Positions 34,499 through 47,677 of a stretch of DNA of 54,772 bases are shown one piece after another (position 1 is the first letter of the stretch; each line of letters begins with the position of its first letter). This DNA comes from Bacteroidota bacterium (lineage in GTDB: Bacteria > Bacteroidota > Bacteroidia > Flavobacteriales > Schleiferiaceae): positions 1 to 54,772 of the forward strand of contig PZPA01000002.1 of assembly GCA_003045825.1 (NCBI GenBank). The letters are read 5' to 3'. A program made the translations under genes and the position numbers. The notes beneath the pieces were generated by a model. That model did no database searches. It was given only the letters and a program-made list of their open reading frames with translations, and had not been told where the DNA came from.

Positions 34499-35602
34499 AT
34501 GGCTAAAAAGATCATTCTTTCCACGACCAATGATATAAGCACAGACAACCGTGTGCACAAGGTGGCTATGCTTTTGATGCAATTGGGATTCGATGTGCAT
34601 TGGGTCGGTAGGGCGTTGCCTAATAGTTTGCCGCTTGATAGGCCTTATAGAACCTCAAGAATGCGATTGTTTTTCGCGAAAGGCGGATTGTTCTATGCGG
34701 AATTCCACGTCCGGTTATTCCTCTTCCTCCTTAGACACCGTGGCGCCGTATTAGTGTCGAATGATCTCGATACGTTATTGCCCAATTATTTAGCGTCTCG
34801 TCTCTACAAGACAGCGCTCGTTTACGACAGTCATGAATATTTTTGCGGCGTTCCCGAAATACAAGGGAGGTGGGTAAAAAAGGTTTGGCTCGCAGTAGAA
34901 CGCGCTATTTTTCCAAGGCTCAAACATATCTGGACCGTAAATGAAAGCATTGCTGATCTTTATGAAAAGGATTACGGGATTCGCCCGAGTGTCTTTAGAA
35001 ACATCAGCCCGAAGCCTTCTACCTTTGCGCCCAAATCAAGGGCTGCCTTAAACCTTCCAGAAAACAGGCGTATTGTCATCAATCAAGGCTCTGGGATGAA
35101 TGTAGATCGTGGCTTGGAAGAAGCCGTGGAAGCGGTCGCTGGAATGGATGGATGGTTGTTGCTTCTAGTGGGTAGTGGTGATGCCATACCAGGATTGAAA
35201 GAAAAGGTGCAGCTTGAGGGCTGGCAGGAAAAGGTGCTGTTTATTGATCGGATGCCCTACGACCAGTTATTGCATTACACGGCAACTGCCGATGTAGGGC
35301 TTAGCTTAGATAAGGATTCTAATATTAATTACCGATTTTCTCTTCCCAACAAGCTCTTCGATTACATTCACTGCAGCACGCCGGTGGTCACATCTCGAGT
35401 GGTGGAAGTAAAGCGTATCGTAGAAGAATATAACGTTGGTTTGACCGTACACGTTGAAAATATCTTGGCTTTACAAAGATCTATCGCTGCGGTTGCTGAG
35501 CATAGTGACGCATATGCCCCTGGATTGAAGCGCGCTCAAGGGGAATTGAGCTGGGAAAGAGAAAGTATGCCGCTTAAAAATTTCTACGGCCAATTTTTAT
35601 AG
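34499..35602 (+). CDS. Glycosyltransferase family 4 protein
   Basis: This 367-residue GT-B-fold glycosyltransferase has an N-terminal ILSTTNDISTDNRVHKVAMLL region, in which the HKVA block is common in GT4 proteins. It also has ALVYDSHEYFCGVPE in the acceptor domain, WTVNESIADLY, and a C-terminal donor-binding half with VINQGSGMNVDRGLEE, LLLVGSGD and LPNKLFDYIHCSTPVVTS. It probably extends a surface glycan from a nucleotide-sugar donor; donor and acceptor are not readable. The frame opens at 34394 inside the divergent queA-like gene; the ATG at 34499 fits the family's N-terminus. Its last 29 bases overlap the 3' end of the convergent GT2 gene. Confidence 0.85.
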   Translation: MAKKIILSTTNDISTDNRVHKVAMLLMQLGFDVHWVGRALPNSLPLDRPYRTSRMRLFFAKGGLFYAEFHVRLFLFLLRHRGAVLVSNDLDTLLPNYLASRLYKTALVYDSHEYFCGVPEIQGRWVKKVWLAVERAIFPRLKHIWTVNESIADLYEKDYGIRPSVFRNISPKPSTFAPKSRAALNLPENRRIVINQGSGMNVDRGLEEAVEAVAGMDGWLLLLVGSGDAIPGLKEKVQLEGWQEKVLFIDRMPYDQLLHYTATADVGLSLDKDSNINYRFSLPNKLFDYIHCSTPVVTSRVVEVKRIVEEYNVGLTVHVENILALQRSIAAVAEHSDAYAPGLKRAQGELSWERESMPLKNFYGQFL

Positions 35603-36488
35603 CGTGTCCAGACATGCGCAGAAGCTTGTAAAAATCATAAAGCAGTACACTTCGCAAGCCACCTACCAACAAGGCGCGTATGCCGCGTGCTAACAATATT
35701 CTTAGAACTTTCATTAGGTGCACGGCTCCGGTGCGTTGAAGTTTGCGGTAGACCGCAAATAACTTAACCTCTTCATCAATCTTTCCTTCGCGTATGAGCC
35801 AAACGAGATTGTCTATTGCGCCGTCGGTTTTGTCCAGAAACTCGGCATCGCTATCGTCGTCTAAATGATAGGCAGCGTTTTCGATGTGCGTCACAGTTTT
35901 ACAGGCGTAACGTAATTCTTGTCCGAACAAAGTGTCTTCATGTCCATAGTCCTTAAGGCTTTCGTCAAAAGAATGCTTTAAAAAGACCGAGCGTGCAATG
36001 GCAAAATTAAATGCGCTAAAATTCGCGTGCGGTTTTCGTATACGGATGTGGGCTGGTATGACTTCTTTGCGCCGACCAATAGTATGTCTTAGGCTCGAGC
36101 TGCCGGACTTATATGCAGTTCCTCCAACGACTACATCCGCATTAATGAGCGCAGTGCAATAGTTCGTCAAAAATTGCTCGGGGTCTACTGGAAGTGCGTC
36201 GGCATCTAGAAACAGCAAGTAATCTCCTGTTGAAGCACGAGCGATGGTGTTTCTATTGTTACCACGGCCTAGACCATTGGGATGGTGCAGGTAAAGTAAT
36301 GAGAATTGGGTTTCCCATGCGTTTGCTTTCGCGGCGGGTTCGGGATGTTGATCTCCTGCAATGAGTTCCAAGGTCCAATTCGATGGTAAGTTCTCCTTTC
36401 CCTTCTCTATCGCTTCCAAAAGCGCAGTTAGGTCGTCGCCGTAACATGCGATACAAATACTGAGTTTATTTTGGATAGATGCTCCCAA
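35574..36488 (-). CDS. Glycosyltransferase family 2 protein
   Basis: This 304-residue GT-A-fold enzyme has the nucleotide-binding N-terminus KLSICIACYGDD, the acceptor-side HHPNGLGRGNNRN loop, the metal-binding DxD as LLFLDADALP, and a later DYGHEDTLFGQEL with the catalytic-base-like Glu-Asp pair. The C-terminal 70 residues are basic and amphipathic (LLARGIRALLVGG), which may touch the membrane. The sugar and acceptor are unknown. It lies next to a GT4 gene in convergent orientation, with a 29-base 3' overlap, and 5 bases downstream of ftsE on the same strand, so it may be co-transcribed with ftsE. Confidence 0.88.
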   Translation of the reverse strand: MGASIQNKLSICIACYGDDLTALLEAIEKGKENLPSNWTLELIAGDQHPEPAAKANAWETQFSLLYLHHPNGLGRGNNRNTIARASTGDYLLFLDADALPVDPEQFLTNYCTALINADVVVGGTAYKSGSSSLRHTIGRRKEVIPAHIRIRKPHANFSAFNFAIARSVFLKHSFDESLKDYGHEDTLFGQELRYACKTVTHIENAAYHLDDDSDAEFLDKTDGAIDNLVWLIREGKIDEEVKLFAVYRKLQRTGAVHLMKVLRILLARGIRALLVGGLRSVLLYDFYKLLRMSGHAIKIGRRNF

Positions 36489-36493
36489 ATGGA

Positions 36494-37171
36494 TTAAAAA
36501 GCTTGTACTTGAGTACTGATGACGCCACCGTTTTCAACTTTTAAAGTACGGTTTGCGTATTTGTGAATCAATTGGAAATCATGCGTTGCCATTAAAACAG
36601 CCTTGCCCTGCTCAGTCAGGCTCAACAATAAGCTCATGATCTCCTCTGAAGTGCGTGGGTCTAAATTACCAGTAGGTTCATCGGCAAGGATGATTTTAGG
36701 ATCATTTAAAAGTGCACGAGCAATGGCAACCCGCTGCTGCTCACCGCCTGAAATTTCGAAGGTGCTTTTATGCTTCTTATTCTGCATGCCAACTAAGGAC
36801 AATACTTCTACAATTCGCCGGGCTCGGGCTTCTTTGTCTTTCCAGCCTGTGGCGCGTAAGACAAAATCTAGATTGCCCTCCACGCTGCGATCGCTCAGCA
36901 ACTGAAAGTCTTGAAAGACGATGCCCAAGTCACGACGAAGCGCCGGGATATTTTTATCCTTGAGACCATTGAGCGCATGGTCGGCAACATGACCCTCACC
37001 TTGTGTTAAGGGTATATCACCGTATAGCGTCTTTAAAACAGAGCTTTTTCCAGATCCGGTTTGCCCTATAAGGTATACAAATTCACCTGCGGCGATTTCA
37101 AAGTTTACCGCGCTAAGCACCAGGTGTTTGCCTTGAAAAATCGAGGCGTTTTTTAATGCGACTAATGCCAT
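36494..37171 (-). CDS. ftsE: Cell-division ABC transporter ATP-binding protein FtsE
   Basis: This 225-residue ABC ATPase shows Walker [10 protein letters not shown] (36-44), Q-loop [12 protein letters not shown], signature [18 protein letters not shown], Walker [14 protein letters not shown] and switch ATHDF. The Q-loop and [12 protein letters not shown] sequences follow FtsE more closely than LolD. FtsE with FtsX controls septal peptidoglycan hydrolases. The partner ftsX is not adjacent, which is not rare in Bacteroidota. The downstream GT2 starts 5 bases after its stop. Confidence 0.85.
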   Translation of the reverse strand: MALVALKNASIFQGKHLVLSAVNFEIAAGEFVYLIGQTGSGKSSVLKTLYGDIPLTQGEGHVADHALNGLKDKNIPALRRDLGIVFQDFQLLSDRSVEGNLDFVLRATGWKDKEARARRIVEVLSLVGMQNKKHKSTFEISGGEQQRVAIARALLNDPKIILADEPTGNLDPRTSEEIMSLLLSLTEQGKAVLMATHDFQLIHKYANRTLKVENGGVISTQVQAF

Positions 37172-37337
37172 TGAATAGGAGGTCAGTTATAGGGCTACAA
37201 GCTATTAAATCCTTACTAGATAACATACCAAAGTATGCAGGTTCTGCGTTTTTTCATGTGAATAACTCCCCTTAATAAACCTGATTTGCAGCGCGAGGTG
37301 CGCTAGGCTACGTTTATTTTTAAGGATAAACCTGATA

Positions 37338-40300
37338 ATGATGAGAAGATTTCTCTACAGTGCTTTGTTGCTGGCCTTTACTAGCCTAGGTGTAGCTCAA
37401 GAGACGCCTTTAGAAGCGGGACTTGAGGCAACCTACAATGAAAGTGTTGATTTGTTTGAGGACGGACTTTATGCGGCGGCAAGAGTCGGTTTTGATGAAT
37501 TGCTTGAATCCGACTTGCCCACCCAAAGTTTTTTAAAGGAAGAGAGTAGTTTTTACCGCGCCCTGTGCGCCCTCTATTTGATGAATGAAAACAGCGAATA
37601 CTTCTTGACGTATTTCGCTCAAACCTATCCGCTGAGCCCGCGTTGGCAGGAAGCACATATTACAGCCGCAGATTATTACTTCAACAACCGCAGGTATAAA
37701 AAGGTGGTGCAATGGCTTGGAGCGATTGACCAGCAAGACGTGGCATCAAGTTTTCGGAGCGAATACTATTTCAAATTGGCCTACAGTCACTTGATGGCAA
37801 AGGATGTTGATAAAGCCCGAAACCTATTTTTCCAAGGGACAGAATACAAAGGTGAATACCGCAGCCATCACAGGTATTACTATGGCCACATCGCCTATGA
37901 AGCAGAACAGTACAGCACTGCAGTGGAACAGTTTAAGTTGCTCTCAGGCGACGACAAATTTGGTGGAGTAACACCCTATTACCTCAGTCAGATTTACTAT
38001 AAAACCGGTGAGATTGACGAGCTCCTTCGTGTAGGGGAGGCGCTACTCGAGCAAGCCGTTGCTTCTCGTGCAGCCGAGGTTGCGAAGCTCATTGGTGAAG
38101 GGTACTACCAAAGGAAGGATTGGAAATCTGCGGCTACCTATTTAGAAAAGCATCAAGCGCTAGGTGGGAAACTCAAGGAACAGGATCACTACAAGTTGGG
38201 CTTTGTACTCTATAAAATTGGCCGCTACGAGGAGGCCATCAATGCGTTCAATAAGATTCACAATCGCGGTGATGATTTGGGGCAGAGTGCCTACTACCAT
38301 TTGGCGGATTGTTATTTAAAGACGGGCAAGAAAACGGAAGCACAATCGGCTTTCTTCCGTGCAAGTGAAAGCGGGAAGGATCAGTCTTTGCGTGAAGATG
38401 CCTATTTTAATTATGCGAAGCTGGCGTATGATTCCAGTACGCCGTTCGAGCAGCCTTTGGATATTTTTAAGTCTTTTTTAAGTGCTTATCCCAACAGTCG
38501 TCATCGCCAAGAAGCGAATGAATACCTCGCGAATCTGTACCTTAATTCCAAAGATTATGAGAGTGCAATGAAGGCTATATCTGCGGCAGGTTTGGATCAG
38601 CCTACGATGCAAGGAGCCTACCAGAAGGTGGCCTACTTTCGAGGTGTACAGCATTTCAATGCCATACAATACAACGCGGCTAGAAGACTCTTTAATAAAT
38701 CACTGGACTATCCACTAAACAATGTCTATGCATCCTTAGCGCATTATTGGTTGGCGGAGATAGCCTACCGCGAAGATGATTTTAACACGGCATTGTTGGA
38801 AATAGGAAAATTTGAGGCCATTCCAGGATCTGCAACACTGAGCGAATACAAGCGTAGCTTATACAACAAGGGGTATGCCTACTTTTCTAAGGAAGATTAC
38901 CGGAATGCAGCGACCACCTTTAGATTGTTTTTAAACAGCGCAAAATTGGGAACGAAATTGGCGAATGACGCCGAACTCCGTTTGGCCGATTCTTACTTCA
39001 TGACCGCGCAGTATGCAAACGCCATTACCTACTACACCACTTATCTTGGGCGCAATGTTCCTGATGCTGACTACGCTGCCTTTCAACGGTCACTATGTTA
39101 CGGACTGGTTGATGAACCGCAGAAGAAAGGCGATGCTTTAGAGGCGTTAGTGCAGCGATTCCCAAATTCGGTGTACGCCACTGATGCCTATTTTGAATTG
39201 GGCGAGACTTATATGAAGCTTGGCAAAAACAAGCGTGCTGAAGAGATTTTTAATTCCTTTATCTCGGATTACCCCCAGAGTCGTTTTGTGAAGAATGCGC
39301 ACATTGCTTTGGGTCTTATTTACCGCACACAGGGGAATAGTCGCGGGGCGTTAGATGCCTTTAAGCGCGTTGTTGAGAACTACCCAAATACCCCCGAAAG
39401 CAAAGAGGCATTAGGATTAGCGAAAATTCAATTTTCAGAATTGGACCAATTAGGGGACTATGTGGATTGGATACAAACGCTTACTGGTGCCGATATAGGT
39501 CAAGGTGCGTTGGATTCAACACTCTACAATGGCGCCTTTGACCGTTACAGCCTTGGCGATTGCGCCGGTGCGAAAAAAGGTATGCTCGAGTACATCGCGA
39601 AATTTCCAGATGGCATCTTCCGAGTGCCGGCAAACTACTACGCGGCAGAATGTGCCTTCGCAGAAGGGGACGATGCGGTTGCTCTTGCCGGTTATGAATT
39701 TGTAGAAAGATCCGGAGAATTGAGCTTCCGCAAGCGTACGGTAGAGCGTTTGGCCAGCTTGTATTACGCCAGCGAGGATTATGAAAACGCCTTTACCTAT
39801 TTCCAGCAGGTCGTCAGCTTGGTAGGCAATGCGGATGAAGGTCGCCGTGCAAGATTGGGATTGATGCGTTGTGCGAAAGCACTAGAGGATGTTCCGGTCA
39901 TCATGCAATATGCGGAGAGCTTGTTGCAAGATGAAGGTTTGCCGGTGGAGTGGCGTTCAGAAGCGTTACTAAATGCCGCGCGTAGTGCCTTGGCCTTGAA
40001 CGATAGCGCAAGTGCAAAATTGTATTACACTCAGGTGACTGCCGAAATTAAGGGTGAGGCGCAGGCCGAGTCGAATTACTATTTGGCCCATTTTGAATAT
40101 GTGCAGTCCAAATATGAAGCGTCGAATGAGCGCATCTTCTGGATGATCGATAATCTCCCGACGTACCCACAGTGGCGCTGGAAGTCCTTGCTGTTGATGG
40201 CAAAGAACTACGCCGGCCTGCAGGATGATTTCCAAGCGAACTACACTTTGGACTACATCATAGATAATGCGGAAGGTGCTATTGTAGGGGAGGCGCAGCA

Positions 40301-40418
40301 GTTTAAATCTGACCTCGCTAGACGAAGAGCAGCTGAGGAGGCCCAGGTCCAAATCTCGGATACGCTCGAGGTTGCGCCGACGGAGATGGAGGAATTAGAA
40401 GAATTGGACCAAGAATAA
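37338..40418 (+). CDS. Large secreted tetratricopeptide-repeat protein
   Basis: This 1026-residue protein has a signal peptide (MRRFLYSALLLAFTSLGVAQ) followed almost entirely by TPR-like helical pairs. Examples are YNESVDLFEDGLYAAARVGFDELL, YYKLGFVLYKIGRYEEAINAFNKI, AYFELGETYMKLGKNKRAEEIF and AHIALGLIYRTQGNSRGALDAFKRV, including outer-membrane-assembly-like YfiO/BamD-type repeats. The acidic tail ends in EEMEELEELDQE. It likely acts as a periplasmic or outer-membrane scaffold. It is followed after 14 bases by an outer-membrane barrel gene, a pairing I recall from many Flavobacteriia, so the two probably form a complex. A near-consensus box TATTTTTA (37315-37322) precedes the ATG; a second ATG directly follows the first. 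Confidence 0.88.
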   Translation: MMRRFLYSALLLAFTSLGVAQETPLEAGLEATYNESVDLFEDGLYAAARVGFDELLESDLPTQSFLKEESSFYRALCALYLMNENSEYFLTYFAQTYPLSPRWQEAHITAADYYFNNRRYKKVVQWLGAIDQQDVASSFRSEYYFKLAYSHLMAKDVDKARNLFFQGTEYKGEYRSHHRYYYGHIAYEAEQYSTAVEQFKLLSGDDKFGGVTPYYLSQIYYKTGEIDELLRVGEALLEQAVASRAAEVAKLIGEGYYQRKDWKSAATYLEKHQALGGKLKEQDHYKLGFVLYKIGRYEEAINAFNKIHNRGDDLGQSAYYHLADCYLKTGKKTEAQSAFFRASESGKDQSLREDAYFNYAKLAYDSSTPFEQPLDIFKSFLSAYPNSRHRQEANEYLANLYLNSKDYESAMKAISAAGLDQPTMQGAYQKVAYFRGVQHFNAIQYNAARRLFNKSLDYPLNNVYASLAHYWLAEIAYREDDFNTALLEIGKFEAIPGSATLSEYKRSLYNKGYAYFSKEDYRNAATTFRLFLNSAKLGTKLANDAELRLADSYFMTAQYANAITYYTTYLGRNVPDADYAAFQRSLCYGLVDEPQKKGDALEALVQRFPNSVYATDAYFELGETYMKLGKNKRAEEIFNSFISDYPQSRFVKNAHIALGLIYRTQGNSRGALDAFKRVVENYPNTPESKEALGLAKIQFSELDQLGDYVDWIQTLTGADIGQGALDSTLYNGAFDRYSLGDCAGAKKGMLEYIAKFPDGIFRVPANYYAAECAFAEGDDAVALAGYEFVERSGELSFRKRTVERLASLYYASEDYENAFTYFQQVVSLVGNADEGRRARLGLMRCAKALEDVPVIMQYAESLLQDEGLPVEWRSEALLNAARSALALNDSASAKLYYTQVTAEIKGEAQAESNYYLAHFEYVQSKYEASNERIFWMIDNLPTYPQWRWKSLLLMAKNYAGLQDDFQANYTLDYIIDNAEGAIVGEAQQFKSDLARRRAAEEAQVQISDTLEVAPTEMEELEELDQE

Positions 40419-40432
40419 ACCCAACTGAAGCA

Positions 40433-42091
40433 ATGAAAAAGATTCTATATACCGCATTATTCTTGGCTCCACTTAGCTTGTGGGCGCAAGAAGAAACAGG
40501 AGATGAAGTAAAAAGCGTCGAAATCAGAGTTGTTGAAGACTATAAAGCGCAAGTACGTTCGGCACATAAAATTTCTGAGCAGCCGTCCTTCGCGGATACG
40601 ACATCGGAGAAATTGGCAGTAACGGTTCGAATTCAACCGAAAGGCATGGTCATAGATTTTGATCCGGATCCTATTCCAAGTATTCAGCTTGGTCGTGTAA
40701 AGCTGCCTAAATTACCTACGCAAAAAGTAAGCTTGGGTGCAGGTAATTTCACAGGGACCTACGCGAGCTTTGTACTCTCTTCGCCGAGGAGTAAGAAGAA
40801 TGTTTGGGGCATCAAAGCGTTGCACGACGGTACATTGTCGGGTGTTAATAGTCCGTTTTATACTCAGCCCACTTATGAAAATACCTTGCTGGCAGATTTT
40901 CAGCGTGCGACCAAGAATTGGAACTTTAAGACGCAAGCCTTGCTTCAGGCGAACTATCACAGTTTCTTTGGTGCACTGGATGCGGGACAAGTAGATACAG
41001 TAAGCGGTTCATGGCAGCAGAGTTATGGGTTAAACCAGCAGTGGTTAAGAACCTCTAATCCTACCAGTAAGGTTCTTGCTACCTACCGTAGCGGTGGAAT
41101 TTCCTACCTCTATACGCATGCCGGTTTTGCGACAAGTGAACACCTCGCTGCAACGGCACACACCGTAGAGCTAGAAGCAGGCGATAAAGAGATTGTCCTA
41201 GATTTAGGTTATCAGTTTTCTCAATACAATGGGTGGTCTGCAACAGGGGGACAATACCATAATTTTACCATTGCTCCTGTTACAAGAGGTAAAAATGGGA
41301 TATTGACGTATGAGTTTGGTTTAGATTTTACCGGTACACAAACTGCGGGTCTCAATCAAGACCGCTTTGAGTTCTATGTGTTCCCTAGAGTAAATCTCCA
41401 GGCGGAAATTCTGCGCCGTACGCTTGCAATTTATGGAGGGTGGGACGGTTCCTCAAAACAACAGACTTTGCGGGGCTTGCTTCAGGAAGTACCACAGATA
41501 TCTCTAGATCAAGAATTGCGTTTATCAGGGCAAAACCGTGGCTATGTCGGGATGCAAGGTGCGCTTATAGGTAAAGTACAATACCGATTAGAAGGCGCAA
41601 TGACGTTTATGAACGACGCTGTTCAATTCTTTAGAGACACGGTGCTTTCTCCAGTAGAAGTTGATGGTGCATTTTTACCAGCATTTTCAGTGGGGTACGC
41701 TGAACAAGTATTGAAGACCTCTTTCAGAGGAGAGTTAAATATACCGTTAAAGCAGTTTACGGCTAGTACTTATGCGCAGTTCAATGCCTTCGCTGGCGAC
41801 CAATATTTAGGCCGTGAAGGTCAGGTTTTTGGGGGCCTACTGTCCTATGCCATCAACGATCTGCGAATTGCAGCAGCAGTCAAGTATGTTGGCGGTAGGT
41901 ATGTCCCGTCTTCCTATGGGTCCGGACTGGAGTCGTACACAGATGTAAACCTCCAATTGGGGTACGAAATCAACGAGAATTTGAGTATTAGCTTGCGTGC
42001 ATATAATCTGCTCAATCAAGACTACCAAACCTATTTAGGGTACCGCGTAAGAGGGACAAGGGGATTGTTTGTTTTAAACTACCAATTCTAA
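40433..42091 (+). CDS. Outer-membrane beta-barrel protein, TonB-receptor-barrel-like, paired with the TPR protein
   Basis: This 552-residue protein has a signal peptide (KKILYTALFLAPLSLWAQ) and no plug or regulatory domain. A roughly 90-residue N-terminal region (VEIRVVEDYKAQVRSAHKISEQPSFADT) leads into repeated amphipathic strands of a barrel, with the last strands resembling a TonB receptor (YTDVNLQLGYEINENLSISLRAYNLLNQDYQTYLGYRVRGTRGLFVLNYQF, aromatic terminus). The N-terminal YKP/KI-PS-DT style block is what I recall in the family that follows large TPR genes in Flavobacteriia. Without a plug, it may act as a porin-like or scaffold barrel rather than an active transporter. It lies 14 bases after the TPR gene. 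Confidence 0.8.
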   Translation: MKKILYTALFLAPLSLWAQEETGDEVKSVEIRVVEDYKAQVRSAHKISEQPSFADTTSEKLAVTVRIQPKGMVIDFDPDPIPSIQLGRVKLPKLPTQKVSLGAGNFTGTYASFVLSSPRSKKNVWGIKALHDGTLSGVNSPFYTQPTYENTLLADFQRATKNWNFKTQALLQANYHSFFGALDAGQVDTVSGSWQQSYGLNQQWLRTSNPTSKVLATYRSGGISYLYTHAGFATSEHLAATAHTVELEAGDKEIVLDLGYQFSQYNGWSATGGQYHNFTIAPVTRGKNGILTYEFGLDFTGTQTAGLNQDRFEFYVFPRVNLQAEILRRTLAIYGGWDGSSKQQTLRGLLQEVPQISLDQELRLSGQNRGYVGMQGALIGKVQYRLEGAMTFMNDAVQFFRDTVLSPVEVDGAFLPAFSVGYAEQVLKTSFRGELNIPLKQFTASTYAQFNAFAGDQYLGREGQVFGGLLSYAINDLRIAAAVKYVGGRYVPSSYGSGLESYTDVNLQLGYEINENLSISLRAYNLLNQDYQTYLGYRVRGTRGLFVLNYQF

Positions 42092-42140
42092 TCTGTTAAA
42101 TCGGCCGAAACCCTTGTAAATGTTAATAAAAATGTTGGTA

Positions 42141-42170
42141 AAAGGAGAGGGGCTTAGTGCCCCTTTTCTC
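42141..42170 (+). terminator. Probable terminator after the TPR/OMP pair
   Basis: The stem AGGGGC / GCCCCT (42148-42153 with 42159-42164) is extended by weaker A/G-T pairs, with a TTAGT loop and followed by TTTCTCGCTTTTT. The T tract is imperfect, so efficiency is uncertain. Confidence 0.6.
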
Positions 42171-42191
42171 GCTTTTTGGGCGCCTAAAAGT

Positions 42192-42199
42192 TATCTTTG
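42192..42199 (+). promoter_or_regulatory. gyrB promoter -7 box TATCTTTG
   Basis: An exact TAnnTTTG match 36 bases before the gyrB ATG and just after the preceding terminator. Confidence 0.65.
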
Positions 42200-42220
42200 T
42201 TAGGATAGCATATAACATAA

Positions 42221-45731
<3,511 letters not shown>

Positions 45732-46755
45732 ATCTAGTAATGAGCGGCCTATGGTCGCTGAGTGAGATGTTATCGATGAATTGGCCCCTAGAGTGCAGTT
45801 CAGGGCTGTGTAATGTCCAATCAATTTTAAAAAACAGCCCCCTTCTTGCCAATGGCTCAAAGGAACCCATAGTTCCGTACCCATTGAAAATGTATGGGTC
45901 GTCGAGGTGACGAAGCAAACGCCAATACAAATTTCCACCGGGTACACCATTGAAGTCGCCCGAGAGTATTACGGGATGCGGACTTTCGTTCACCCAATCA
46001 ATGATGTGTTTTGCCTGAAGACCCCTGTTTTTGTCTGTTGAGGCGAGTTTGCTTAGCACAAATTGGCCCGCTTCTAAAAGTTCATCGCGCGAGTGCACTA
46101 CTTCCATATCCTGGTCTTGAACACCGGTCGAACTTAAATGAACATTGATAACGCGCACCGTGTCGAAAGGCAGAGCGATGTCTGCATATTGGGCACTGGT
46201 TCGCGAATATCCCTGCTGGGTAAGACTGCTATACAATAAAGGAGAACTATTTATTATGGGATATTTCGAATAAATCGCGACGGAATAATTCTTGCGGGCC
46301 GGCGCATAGGCCCGAAAAGGATAATACATGGCCAGAGGGCCCGCTGCAGACCTTCTAATCTCCTGCATACACAAAATATCGATGGATTGATCTTGTGACC
46401 ATTTCCCTATATCTTTTGCAGCCGCTGTAGTTTGGTAAAACGCACGAACGTTGTAGGTGGCGACGTTAATTTCTTCTTCAGCAATAGCTTGAGCTCGTGC
46501 ATAGGGCCACTGTGCCATCAATGGAAAAGCGAGAATAGCTAGCCCTATAACGTTGTTGATGGCTTTTCGAGGTTTGAATCTTAGCCAGAAGAGTAGCGCA
46601 ATAGCGTGTGGCGCAATCAGGAGCGGTAATAGCAATGCCAAAATGCTTATTCCCGGTAATAATTCAGAAGGAACAAGACTCCCAAGTGCTATTGCTAGTG
46701 TCGCTCCGGTTAATGCGAGATTAAGCCAGTGAAGCAATATAAGCCGTTTCTTCAC

Positions 46756-47661
46756 TTAGTCTTTTGATATTTTGAATAGGAATGCCTTTTCTTCTTTAGA
46801 TAGGCTATCGTAACCCGAGGCTTTGATTTTATCAAGAATCTCGTTCATACGGGCTGTATCATCACTATTTGATGCTTTCGGAGAGGTGGCTTTTGTCCCA
46901 CTTTTTTTGTAATTCCTTTCACCGAAGCTAAAGCCTTTCTTTCTCTTGCGCTGCTGCGGTTGCAGCGAGCTTCGAACAAAGTCGATGATTTGAAACAGGT
47001 AAACGTTCCATTCATTACCTGCACGCATACTTCGGATGAAAAAGAATGCAACGATAGCACCACCTAAATGTGCGATGTGGCCACCGGCATTTGCACTAGT
47101 TAAGTTTAAAACATCCAAGAGCACTAATCCTGCCGCAAGCATCCAATACTTTACTTCAAAAATCCCCCACAATCGTACGGGCATATTAGGCATGTACAAT
47201 GCGCCGGCCACGAGTATGGCAATAACACCAGCGCTTGCACCAACCATAGACCCTGAGGTAAGAATGGGGCTAATATTGTAGAGAATAATGTAAAGAACGC
47301 CACCCCCAATACCGCCGTAGATGTATAAAGCCAGCATTCTCCGTTCACCTAAGTACTCCATAAGCATCTTTCCGGAGAAATAGAGAATGATCATATTGAA
47401 GAGAATATGACGGAAACCAAAGTGTGTGAACATGTACGTTAAGATGGTCCATGGACGCAATGCAAACCTAAATGGACTTGAGGGGAGTGCTAAAAGGTCG
47501 TCAGCAATGTTCGGTATGAGGCCGAAATTACCAGTGAACAGGCTGGTAAAGGCATTAGTAAGACTGTAAGCTAGAAAAACGGCTATATTTAGATAGAGCA
47601 AACGGGTGAGGTAATCGCCCTTGAATGCATCATGTTTTACTCGATCAAAGAATTCGCTCAT
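46756..47661 (-). CDS. Rhomboid family intramembrane serine protease, with C-terminal cytoplasmic tail
   Basis: This 301-residue polytopic protease has the rhomboid landmarks: HxxxN in THFGFRHILFN (His85, Asn89), the catalytic serine in SMVGASAG (Ser143) and the catalytic histidine in GGHIAHLGG (His198). Six hydrophobic segments are visible. The C-terminal part (about 215-301) is soluble, lysine-rich (RKKGFSFGERNYKKSG) and ends in a helical ILDKIKASGYDSLSKEEKAFLFKIS motif often found in Bacteroidota rhomboids. Substrates are unknown. It lies 16 bases after the first rhomboid gene and abuts the next gene's GTG start. Confidence 0.92.
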   Translation of the reverse strand: MSEFFDRVKHDAFKGDYLTRLLYLNIAVFLAYSLTNAFTSLFTGNFGLIPNIADDLLALPSSPFRFALRPWTILTYMFTHFGFRHILFNMIILYFSGKMLMEYLGERRMLALYIYGGIGGGVLYIILYNISPILTSGSMVGASAGVIAILVAGALYMPNMPVRLWGIFEVKYWMLAAGLVLLDVLNLTSANAGGHIAHLGGAIVAFFFIRSMRAGNEWNVYLFQIIDFVRSSLQPQQRKRKKGFSFGERNYKKSGTKATSPKASNSDDTARMNEILDKIKASGYDSLSKEEKAFLFKISKD

Positions 47662-47677
47662 CTTCTAATGGAAAGGC

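Noticed and set aside
36494..37171. LolD (lipoprotein release ATPase) as identity of the ABC ATPase
   Set aside because: The Q-loop region and DRSV-NL block read closer to FtsE, and no LolC/E permease is adjacent; some doubt remains.
37338..40418. Internal repetition suggesting a DNA repeat or CRISPR-like array
   Set aside because: The repetition is at protein level (TPR helices with variable sequence); no conserved direct DNA repeat with regular spacing is seen.
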